A DNA stretch of 64,000 bases from Symbiodinium natans (lineage: Eukaryota > Sar > Dinophyceae > Suessiales > Symbiodiniaceae). The position numbers were made by a program, and so were the translations under genes. Positions 55,570 to 64,000 of this stretch are shown here, in pieces; the stretch's first letter is position 1; the number at the start of each line of letters is the position of its first letter. The notes under the pieces were generated by a model. That model was not told where the DNA came from. It ran no database searches and worked only from the letters and a program-made list of their open reading frames with translations. The stretch lies in contig CAJNDS010001879.1 in NCBI GenBank assembly GCA_905221605.1, positions 430,291 through 494,290 of the forward strand, in the 5' to 3' direction.

Positions 55570-56747
55570 TAAGCCCTTACAATATTATTATTATCGCGGC
55601 TTCACGAATAAACTTATTGCCGCGTGTACAGATAATAGAATAATAGTACGAAGTGTGAAAGAGCGAATATACTGAGCGAAAGGACACAACGAAGTACACA
55701 CCAGAAAATAAGAAGATAATAATGTAATGTCAAGATACGACCATAAGATAGAAAGTTGTCTACAGGAAATTGACCACCTATCCAAATAAAAGAAAAAAGT
55801 GCAAGAAACCAAAAGCACAGATAAAAACCATTAAATCTACTGGACGTCTTAATTATAAAATAGAATGACATTGAAAGACTTCTCATAAAGTAAAATAGGA
55901 TGAAGATAGAAGTAAATAAGATAATTAGTCCTGCATTTTTATTTGGTACAGCTTTTAACATAGCATATTGGCATAAGAAATACCATTCAGGTACTATATG
56001 TAAAGGAGTAAGTAATCCACATGCTTCTAATGCATTCTCTGGATGTGAGAAAGAAGAGAAGCCGAAATGAATTTGAAGAAGATATAGATAGAGAATTAAT
56101 ATCTTTCCATAGAAATCTTTACTAATAATGAAAGGAAAAAATGCTATTTTATCATTAGTGGACTTCCTTAAAGGATTATTAGAAGATAGAAAATGTAGAT
56201 TAAAATATGAAAAAGAAGAAAAGCACAAAGAAGAAATGGAAATAGAAAATGAAAGACAAAGAACCTCTTTAATGTTGGATTGTAAATATAATGTCCTCCA
56301 CAAAGCCATTCTATTAAAGATGGAAATGGAGATAATAAATTTGTAATTACTGTAACCCCTCATAAACTCATTTGTCCTAAAGGTAAAACATAACCCATAA
56401 ATGCTGTTCCCATTAAGAAGAAGCAAATAATAATTCCAGAAAACCAAGTTTTTGGATTATAAAAATATGAAGCATAAGATTTTGCTCTTCCAAGATGAAG
56501 AAATATAAAAAGAAAGACAAATGATACACCATTAGAATGAAGATAACGTAAACGCCATCCATAATATATTTCTCTAATTAAAAAGAAAAGAGAAAAATAT
56601 GCTGAATTAATATCTGATGTATCATGTAAGCCTAAGAAGATTCCTGTAATAATTTGTAATAAAATAGTAATTCCTGATAAAAAAACCAATATTCCAAAAA
56701 TGATTTATGATCAAAGGACAAGGATATGATTGTAAATGAGATTTCAT
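55570..56747 (-). pseudogene. cob: Mitochondrial cytochrome b (cob) copy, frameshifted
   Basis: Base composition drops sharply to AT-rich. Read from an ATG at 56747 the minus strand gives SHLQSYPCPLIINHFWN, then in a second frame ITILLQIITGIFLGLHDTSD, SAYFSLFFLIREIYYGW, RYLHSNGVSFVFLFIFLHLG and FMGYVLPLGQMS, and in a third frame IVPEWYFLCQYAMLKAVPNK and WIGGQFPVDNFL. These are cytochrome b segments in the right order, in the divergent dinoflagellate style, covering nearly the whole protein. Two frame changes are needed: one near a homopolymer at about 56680 and one near 56175. A TGA stands where Trp is expected just after GQMSL. Dinoflagellate mitochondrial transcripts are edited, so the TGA alone need not be damage. 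The frameshifts make a nuclear-transferred or otherwise dead copy most likely. Confidence 0.85.
55591..55622. repeat. Small inverted repeat at the end of the cob copy
   Basis: CGCGGC...GCCGCG encloses a sequence containing AATAAACTTATT, so the piece can fold on itself. Short inverted repeats near gene ends are common in dinoflagellate mitochondrial DNA. Confidence 0.5.
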
Positions 56748-56752
56748 TAGTT

Positions 56753-56971
56753 GATGGTTTCGGGCAGCCCTCCATTTTACACCAGAAAGGCCAGGAAAGC
56801 CCCAGGAAGCCCCCGAGAGGCCCAAGTCCACTGCATTCCACGAGTGGGTACAATTTGAAAATGGACCAGCAAGGGACCCCAGGATTTGCCCGTGCCACAA
56901 TAAAAAAAATGCGATTTTTTAGTACTGAAATCGATGGTTTCGGGCAGCCCTCCATTTTACACCAGAAAGGC
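56753..56971 (+). repeat. Two 39-bp direct repeats 180 bp apart, beside the cob copy
   Basis: GATGGTTTCGGGCAGCCCTC continues for 39 identical bases at 56753-56791 and at 56933-56971. The first copy begins 6 bp from the cob start codon. Confidence 0.9.
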
Positions 56972-56999
56972 AAGGTCACAAGCTACTTCTCAGGAGCCC

Positions 57000-57800
57000 T
57001 CCTCACATGAAACCGGCTCATGTCGTTCTTGTCCAAAAACACCAAGACATCAAGTTGCTGACAAAAATGAAGCTGTACGTAACACATCTACTGCATTGCG
57101 TTCGCGATGGCAGTGAGAATGGACAACGTTGCGTCCACAGGCCTGCCGATAGATGCTGGTCAAGAAAAAACCAGCAGGCATAAATTGCGCAGAAGAAGTT
57201 GGCAGTGATGCTAACCTGTAACGCACAAACTTGCGCCAAGAATCCATATTGGTGTGTCAATGTTGACCCGGCCACCCACCTTTATCCACACCCCGCCCGC
57301 CGCGGCCCAGAACGACGACGCGCCTGATGAATATGCTGACACGATGATGTTGATGATCTTGATTGGCTCATTTTGATGATAGTCCTGGTCGCTGATGCTG
57401 AAATCGATGATGACGGCGATGGTGACGACGATGATGAGATGAGAACTACAACGAGTACAACAATGATTCCACAGGCCAGCCAGAACAAAGCATATGGATG
57501 ACAAGGACAATGGCAAGGGTGCAGGCGTCCACTATGGACAATGAATGATGCAAGCCAATAAAGGCGCACACGAACGGGGCAAGAAAGCATACTGAAATAT
57601 CAATCTCTTGGCGATGCCACCTCCACTACATTGAGGATGTTGGCATTGCTGACCTTGATGATGATGCAGATGAAGTTGCATATATGACATCATGGCGCAA
57701 CGAAAGAAACGGATCAGTGCATACATATTATACATTTATACATGCGCATACACATATAGATTTACATATACAAATGCTGCTCATGAAGATGATTATATAT
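57000..57800. other. No supported gene
   Basis: GATGAT-rich trinucleotide sequence (57330-57450) and AT-rich patches, with no supported exon. Confidence 0.35.
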
Positions 57801-57806
57801 GATTTT

Positions 57807-57905
57807 GATGGTAGTGATGGTGATGGTGGTGGTGGTGATGGTGGTGGTGGTGGTGGTGGCGGTGGTGGTGGTGGTGCTGGTGCTGGTGCTGGTGCTGACG
57901 GTGAT
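57807..57905 (+). repeat. GGT/GAT trinucleotide microsatellite
   Basis: GATGGT units grade into pure GGT and then GCTGGT. Frames give Gly, Val or Thr repeats. Confidence 0.9.
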
Positions 57906-58351
57906 GCTTATGATGATGAGCAGCAGAACCTCACCACCCCCTGCCCCTTTGACGTATACCATGCACCATGCAAGCTTGCCGAGAAGCAATCTCCCCCCCC
58001 CCCCCCTCTGCCCCCATCCAGCATGAGTTTCCTGCGACCAATCTTGATCCAACCCCCTGCCCCCCGGCTGCTTTCCAGACTGCTACCTGCGGTAAGGAAA
58101 ATGACCTGCATGACTGGCGCCTTCCGTGTCTCTGAGGTGCACGCCCACCATTGTTTCACATCACCCTCTGTGATGCCGTGATTGAGGAAACCTGCATCCT
58201 CACAGGTTGCGTGAGAAGTCTTGGCAGCCTCTGCTTTCCATAATTCGGGCGTTCAAGGTGCTATTGGTTCACGATGTAGACCCACACTGACACATGCAAT
58301 AGCCAACCCAGGCCAGCATAAAGGTCTGGGCGGCAGGTCTTACTGGTAGCT

Positions 58352-58597
58352 TCAACATGTGGGTGACGCTGCTCCTTTCACGCGTGCAAGGCCGCCTTGG
58401 TATGCTTCTATACGCGCTTGGAGTTTAAAGCTTCCGGTATATGCTGAGCAGTCCCTCCTGAAACACTCCAAGGAGGATGTCATACTCCATGCCACCTCAG
58501 CTGGGACAAGCTGGAGATGCTTTTGAAGCTTGTCCCTGTAACTCTCTTCTGCTGTAAATGGTCGCATGTTAGGGTCAAACTCCAGGGTTGTTTGCAA
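58352..58597 (-). CDS. Weak exon candidate, unknown product
   Basis: The minus-strand frame reads TTLEFDPNMRPFTAEESYRD, KLQKHLQLVPAEVAWSMTS and further ordinary protein-like sequence. There is no family or clear splice border. Confidence 0.3.
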   Translation of the reverse strand: MQTTLEFDPNMRPFTAEESYRDKLQKHLQLVPAEVAWSMTSSLECFRRDCSAYTGSFKLQARIEAYQGGLARVKGAASPTC

Positions 58598-58689
58598 AGG
58601 CTTGTAATGAAAGTCAAGGGGCTAAGCGGCTAAGGGGACAGTGTCTCCTCGTTGCAGGAACTCCTCAAGTGAGCCCTTACACGATACTG

Positions 58690-58803
58690 GGACGTTGCCC
58701 TTACCCTCCCAGCAAAGCCAAGTCACAACAAGAACTGAAAAAGAAACGAGATGAGCTGGAAGGCTGGACGTTGGAATGCGAATGTGTTGCTTGTACGTTT
58801 TGA
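58690..58803 (+). CDS. Possible 3' exon of a SET/SMYD-type protein
   Basis: The plus strand reads SQQELKKKRDELEGWTLECE followed by CVAC and a stop soon after. Proteins with a SMYD-type SET domain usually carry a segment of the form RR..L...WGF.C.C..C directly after SET, and this matches that pattern. The SET core itself was not found upstream, so the call rests on one short motif. Confidence 0.3.
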   Translation, partial: GRCPYPPSKAKSQQELKKKRDELEGWTLECECVACTF

Positions 58804-58934
58804 AAGATCAGAGCCCAGTGATCCATACTCTGCCACGTGACCATGTCGACCACTGGAGTGCTGCAGGAAAACGTCCTGCCGGGCTGCGAAGAAGTAGTAC
58901 CATGGTACTCTTCCCCACGCACTGCAGCAGCAGC

Positions 58935-58972
58935 AAAGAAGAAGAAGAAGAAGAAGAATCAAAAAAAAAAAC
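58935..58972 (+). repeat. GAA microsatellite with A run
   Basis: AAGAAGAAG repeats end in a ten-base A run. Confidence 0.85.
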
Positions 58973-58999
58973 TTCAAACACATGGAAACGAACCATCCC

Positions 59000-60660
59000 A
59001 AAAACCTGCGCTCCATACGTCTTTGCAGCACAACGATGACAAAACCCTGTCCAGCAGTAGACCCTCGCGTTGCTCGTCAGCGGAAAGCCGAGAGGGAGAC
59101 GCCCTCTTCGGCGGGGCGTCAGGTCGAGACTCCTTCACTTCGCACACTATGGGGTGCGGGTTTTCTATGAGTTTGCTACAGGGGGTTTGCTCTGGAACTG
59201 CTTGGTTTTGGAGGCGCTGCTGCCATCTGCTCGGTGTACCAACAAGAGGAGGAGTGCTCACGGATCGTCACAGCGCCTCGGACTTCCTCCTGGGGCGTAC
59301 ACCCGCATCCGCCTCTTTCCTCGAGAGTGGGCACATGGCGTGCACGGATTCTGCTTGCATTGGCCGAGCCGAGCCCTCCAGCCATGACACAATGCACCCA
59401 AATATACCCGGTTACCCAAACGCCACATGCTCTGTCCTCGATTCGAGATACAAGCATGGCACTGCTTCACTCAGGCGCAGGCACGGCTGCGACAGATGCG
59501 CTGGCCCACCCGCCCTCGGCGCAGAGCATCCGCGCATGACCATACACTTGGACGACTTTGGAAGATTCTGGAGGGACTCGGGCTTAGATCCCGTCACACC
59601 TTGACCATGAGGCCCTAACTCTCCTCTTTTGATCTAACCCGCTCCTTTTATCGCTCTTTTATGGCAGTATGTTCCGCTCCGATTGGATTCTGCTGCTCGC
59701 AAAAAGACGACATGTTGCCGAAACACGACAATACATGGGTCTTGGTGCACAATGTTGCTGAGACAGATGACTAAGCTGGCCCAAACAAAATTTTCACAAC
59801 AACGAACTCCCGGCCGCCCAATGTACAGCTTGAGGAAACTAAAACATGAAACTAAAATCTCAGCTCTGGAAGAGGACGTGCTCAGACTCTCGAAGCCACA
59901 GCTATCGGCTGAACTGACAACACCTTGAGAGATTTGAAGCTTGTCTTGGGTTTTGTTCAGTTTGCTCTTGGAGTTGAAGTTTCAAGCGAAAAGGTTGAAA
60001 GTGGGGGGGGGGGCTAGGGCTCCTGGAGTCTCTTCCGGACCCTCGTGGTAGCCTGGCCCTTCAGAGCTTCAGGGGTAAGAATTGCAGGACCAGCAGCTCA
60101 TCGAGGCGCTGTCAGAACTTTCCAGAAAGCCAAATGGCACGCCCATACAATACCATGTGAAGAGGAAGGGAGCACGAGTTTGTCATGAATGAGCGCAGCG
60201 AATGAACGCACGAAATTAGGAAGCGTTTGAACGAACCCGGCATAATGTACGTCTTTTCGTGAGCCCGCGATACACATTAATAATAATAATGATAATCATA
60301 ACAACACTAATAAAAACAATAGTAACAAGAATAATAGAGTGCAGAGAGTGAATACATGAACGAACTGACGGGCTAGTCAATTCAACAATAAAATCGCGTG
60401 TTCTTGCACGCCTTGCAGCCCGTTCATAATATTATATTGTGTGTGCTGCAAAAGACCCACTAAGACTACTGTATTTTGTTGGGTCTTTTTTTCGAGCACC
60501 AGGACACAGCTTATGATTGAGGATTTTCCCAGTAGAAAGCTCTTTATTCTTGTTCACTTGTTCACACTGCTAGTAATAACTCCGTGAGTGAAACGAACAC
60601 TATGACTAGTACTATCATTGCCTCGCGTGCCAATTATCAATTCATTTCATGCACGCAGCA
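59000..60660. other. No confidently supported gene
   Basis: Long plus-strand frames at 58837-59604 lack family or splice evidence. The stretch at 60270-60350 is AT-rich with ATAATAATAAT runs. Confidence 0.3.
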
Positions 60661-60689
60661 TGAATATTAAGTGCAAACTCGTTCGGGGT

Positions 60690-60990
60690 GCGAAAGTGCG
60701 GTGGAATGCTGTGCCAAGCGCTCACGTGTTGTGCAAAGCTCGGGCATATTTTCCTGTCGCTCAGGAAAGGGTTTTGCTTCTGCTGCTTCTCCGATTGGCT
60801 GCAGTACAAAAGCAACCAAGCCTGCCTTCGGTGCCGTTGGGTGCACTTGGTTGAGATGGCCACCATCCAACATGCTGTCGATGATGGTACGGCATGAAGT
60901 AACACTGCCAATGGCCAGTCTAGTGTGAGGATGCACAGCGAAAGAGGTTCCAACGCAAGCGCAACCTGCCGACACGTATCCGAATGCAGC
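60690..60990 (-). CDS. Weak exon candidate downstream of the transporter
   Basis: The minus-strand frame reads TIIDSMLDGGHLNQVHPTAP, GLVAFVLQPIGEAAEAKPFP and similar. It lies about 320 bp beyond the transporter's stop codon on the same strand. No family is recognised, and it may be part of a decayed neighbour. Confidence 0.3.
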
Positions 60991-61311
60991 TGAGCTGTGC
61001 AACTACAACGACGGTTTTGCCGGTTTTGCACCACGGCCTTGTACCTGGTGCTGTGAGAAAGCTCAGGCCCTTAGCTGAGCTTTCAGCGGAAAAATGTGCA
61101 GAAATAATTGCAAAGAATTTTAAATGAAGTCTTGTTAACTATTGAATTAGGTATGAGCTTCGGCAAAAGCGAGTGTTGCTTTTGCGGCTCGGAGGTTGCT
61201 GAAATGCTGGCGTCACCTGGCATCCCCGGCAAGCATTTGAGCAGCTGTTAAAAAGTTGAGACGTGCTCTTTACAAAAGGTCTCTGACATCTTCTCGGGTC
61301 TGACCACCTGC

Positions 61312-63036
61312 TCAGGCACAGCCCGGGCCGCCAACGAAGCGAAGGCAAGCGGTTTGGGGTTGGCTGGTCAGCAGGAGCACGGTGATGCCGTAGGGCAGGC
61401 AAAGGGCTGGGATCAAGATGACCAGGGCGGTCATGCATCGGTTGCGGCCCTTCCCCTTCCTCGCTTGAGCATCCTGCTTCTGCCGAGGGATCAGAGGGAG
61501 CGCCAGGGCCCCTAGCATGGAGCAGAGGTACGTCAGCGCGTAGGACAGGGCCACGGTGCGGCGGAAGCTGTCTTCGTCCCTTTGGTAGTTCTCGGGCTTG
61601 GACAACGAGGGCTGGAACAGGGAGGAGACTTGGTTGGAGACAGCCACGGACAGCGGCTGACTGGAGTGCATCACTGTGCCAACGAGGCCGTATGTCAAAC
61701 CCTCCTGCCCCGGCTCCGAGAGTTCGATGACCATCAAGTTCAGGATCAAGGCCAAAGCCGTGGTGGGCACGGCCCCGACAATCTCCTCGCCCAAATAGAA
61801 GTACTGGTCTCGGACCACATCGAAGATCGCCAAGAAGGTCGGCAAGGAGTCGCAAACCGTCACCGCCACAGTAGCTATGAGGATGGCCTTCCGCCAACAA
61901 GACTGCAACAAGTAGACTTTGTAGACCCAGGTGGCCGCCATCATCACGAACATCCCGGCCATCTGAAACAGCTGCTGCTGCAGCACCCGGACTCCGGCCC
62001 ACTGGCTCCTGACCATGGGCGCCGCGGTCGTACTTAACCCAGCGAAGAACTGGAAAACGAAGGCGAAGATCAACACGCCGGACAAGCATTTGCTTTGGAT
62101 CAAATTCCAAGACGAATCCATGTGTGCCCGGAACGAGGGCCGCTCAACCTTCCTGGGCTCGTAGACGCTCACCATGCAGATCAGCAGCAACATGGCGGAG
62201 ATGACAAAGCACACCATCATTAAGCCATTGAAGGAGATACCCCAATCGAAGGTGCCCAAGTATTCCTTGCTGTTCATGAAGACCCCAATGACTGCCGAGG
62301 AAGCGAGTGAGCCTGCCATCGTGACCATGGTGAACTCAGCCTTCATCTTCCCGCGGGACTCCAGAGGCTCGCACTGAGAGTACTGCAACAAGAGGCCCTC
62401 CCCTGCCACGCAGCCCATTTGCACGCCTGCAACAAGAACAAACATGGGGAAGATGTACCAATTCTTTTCCGCATGGATTGTTGGATTGCAAGGCGGCGAC
62501 AATGTGTCGTAGCTGCCATCAGGATGTTGACAGTAGTAGGGCCCGGGAAGGGTCCACAAGCTCATGATCAAGAGCGCGCAGGCACAGATGAGCCAGGATG
62601 CCAGGAAGTACGGCTTCCTGTTGAGACCGCAAATGGGAAGGCAGTCGTTCATCATGCCGAAAGGAAGAAGCAGCACTTGTGGAAGCTTCATGAGTGCCGT
62701 GATCGACATCATGACGTTTGAGTCCAAGCCCATGTATCCGAGGAAGAAGCCATAAGCGACGCCTGTCACTGTGGCATTCAAGAAAGCCAGGAAGAAACCA
62801 CCCAAAGGCAAACCGATTGTGCGCCGCGTCCACAAAGAGAGCCTTTCATCTCCGTCCTCCGAAAACGTCGACTCAGAGGCCTGACTGGACTGACTGGACT
62901 CTGCACACACGGCCGCCTCCTCCACGTCGCCTTTCTTGTCATTGTTTGTCTGGGAGCCGAAGCGGCCTGAGAAGATGTAGTCCTCCAAGTCCTCACGCCC
63001 AGCCCAACGTTCACGCATGTCGGGGAGGCAAGACAA
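61312..63036 (-). CDS. BT1/folate-biopterin-type MFS transporter
   Basis: A single uninterrupted ATG-to-stop frame of 574 codons. After an ~85-residue hydrophilic, Ser/Asp/Glu-rich N-terminus come about 12 hydrophobic segments, e.g. LPLGGFFLAFLNATVTGVAY, PYFLASWLICACALLIMSLW, LSGVLIFAFVFQFFAGLSTT and CMTALVILIPALCLPYGITV. The loop after the second segment reads GMMNDCLPICGLNRKPYF, matching the G-x-x-x-D-x-x-P-I-x-G-x-x-R-x-P-Y pattern typical of BT1 proteins. That family moves folates, pterins or related compounds across membranes. The exact substrate cannot be told from sequence. Length suits the family. Lack of introns is unusual here, where neighbours are cut into small exons, and could reflect a retroposed gene. 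No spliced-leader relic was seen upstream. Confidence 0.75.
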   Translation of the reverse strand: MSCLPDMRERWAGREDLEDYIFSGRFGSQTNNDKKGDVEEAAVCAESSQSSQASESTFSEDGDERLSLWTRRTIGLPLGGFFLAFLNATVTGVAYGFFLGYMGLDSNVMMSITALMKLPQVLLLPFGMMNDCLPICGLNRKPYFLASWLICACALLIMSLWTLPGPYYCQHPDGSYDTLSPPCNPTIHAEKNWYIFPMFVLVAGVQMGCVAGEGLLLQYSQCEPLESRGKMKAEFTMVTMAGSLASSAVIGVFMNSKEYLGTFDWGISFNGLMMVCFVISAMLLLICMVSVYEPRKVERPSFRAHMDSSWNLIQSKCLSGVLIFAFVFQFFAGLSTTAAPMVRSQWAGVRVLQQQLFQMAGMFVMMAATWVYKVYLLQSCWRKAILIATVAVTVCDSLPTFLAIFDVVRDQYFYLGEEIVGAVPTTALALILNLMVIELSEPGQEGLTYGLVGTVMHSSQPLSVAVSNQVSSLFQPSLSKPENYQRDEDSFRRTVALSYALTYLCSMLGALALPLIPRQKQDAQARKGKGRNRCMTALVILIPALCLPYGITVLLLTSQPQTACLRFVGGPGCA

Positions 63037-64000
63037 AACGATGAAAAAACAAAATACAGTCGGTCGGCGGGGTCTCTTGAAGAACGTTCAGGCACTTCAA
63101 AGTCGGACATTCGGATGGTTCGGATTGTCGACATGTCTACTACCTCCCTAACAAAACGCACAGCATTTTTGTGAAGCTCACTATAGTCGTCATGGTCGCA
63201 TCGCTTGCTTGTCTGGATGCTTTTTTGAACCCGTACTTCGGCCGAGGGGTGTTATGAGAAAGAGTTTGCGCAAACACTCTCCGAGCAGCCGCCCGCACGT
63301 CACAACCCAGACTACACCAGAAAACTCAAGCCGCGGGAGTGGGTGGGTGGTAAAATCTCGATGGGTCAGCCCTTGACCCAAGTGGCCATCCCACCTACCG
63401 CGCTAACACGCTAGCAAGCATTCCACTGCAACATGCAAGCCGTTGACGACGACAAGTTTGACAACCGCTCCCTAACATCTCCGCGAGAGAACGTGCAGCG
63501 TTTATTGAAGCTCATTGGTCGACATGAGACAGCACAGGGCCTCCCTCCCAGAGTCTCCATCCCCATCTGTCCCTGCTAGATGACCTCCAGTAAAAAACTT
63601 GAAGTTGAAGGGTCACCCCTACCTGACCCCACCAGAGACATCATCCCACCCACCACATTTTGAAAAAGGTCACCGTAGCTGTCAAGGCTGTAGCAGCACA
63701 GGCACGTTGAGGGCTCCAGCTTCCCAAGGGCTCGTTTGCCGCGCAAATGCCGTCGACCTCACAGGCACAGGGGTGATCTGGCGCCCGAAGTCCGTCGTCT
63801 GGCGGCCAAACTCTGCGGATCTTTCCGGCAAGGCCGACATGGCTGCTTGGGCTGCAAAGGGGTCGCAGATGGGCCCAGACTAGCACTCCAGTCTTCTGTT
63901 CCTTCGTGCCCAGACGGCATGCCGGCAGCTGCATCAGAAAAGGCATTTACCAACTGCAACATTAGCAAGGGCCAGCGCATCTCTAGGTATCTCTGGACAT
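63037..64000. other. No supported gene
   Basis: Upstream region of the transporter. No exon, clear promoter motif or repeat is supported. Confidence 0.4.

Noticed and set aside
55614-56689. Active mitochondrial cob gene
   Set aside because: Two frame changes are required and flanking DNA has nuclear composition. A sequencing or assembly cause cannot be excluded.
57762-58052. Thr/Ser, Val or Gly repeat frames
   Set aside because: They are translations of the GGT/GAT microsatellite.
61139-62110. Second minus-strand frame of 323 codons overlapping the transporter
   Set aside because: It is the shadow of the transporter: no membrane pattern, Arg/Pro/Gly-rich, and it starts inside the gene.

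Overview
The window looks like nuclear DNA from a dinoflagellate, most likely a Symbiodinium-type alga. Five things point that way. There are short coding exons split by introns with GT-AG and GC-AG borders. There are TTTAGGG-type telomere-like repeats. There is a decayed copy of a dinoflagellate-style mitochondrial cytochrome b gene. There is a large tyrosine-recombinase retroelement. Simple-sequence tracts of G, CT, TTCC and CA are very abundant. No prokaryotic operon structure is visible. Most of the open frames in the window are by-chance frames in GC-balanced DNA, so only a minority are annotated here.

Layout. 2.2-5.8 kb: scattered minus-strand exons, probably one gene of unknown function. 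6.3-6.9 and 7.7-8.8 kb: further minus-strand exon clusters. 9.57-9.83 kb: a 123-bp segment capped on both sides by telomere-like repeats. 10.4-11.5 kb: a minus-strand membrane-protein gene with a well-defined intron. 13.3-14.0 kb: a Cys-rich minus-strand gene fragment. 14.66-22.22 kb: a nearly complete retroelement of the DIRS/PAT class (tyrosine-recombinase retrotransposon). 24.6-25.8 kb: exon cluster. 25.9-27.9 kb: ankyrin-repeat gene whose second exon begins with a motif like that of ARS2/SERRATE. 28.8-29.1 kb: second telomere-capped segment. 32.5-34.7 kb: a protein kinase with an EDR1/CTR1-like N-terminal region. 35-54 kb: mostly repeats and poorly supported exons. 55.57-56.75 kb: AT-rich mitochondrial cob pseudogene. 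61.3-63.0 kb: intact 574-residue transporter of the BT1/folate-biopterin type, with no introns.

The highlight is the retroelement. Its large ORF2 encodes, in order, reverse transcriptase, the first Asp of RNase H, a C5-cytosine-methyltransferase-like domain, the remaining RNase H catalytic residues, and a tyrosine recombinase. The methyltransferase-like domain therefore appears to sit inside the RNase H fold. The element ends show an imperfect 32-33 bp inverted repeat plus split direct repeats in an A1-ORFs-B1A2B2 arrangement, as expected for an element that integrates through a circular DNA intermediate. All calls come from reading the sequence. No database search or alignment was run.
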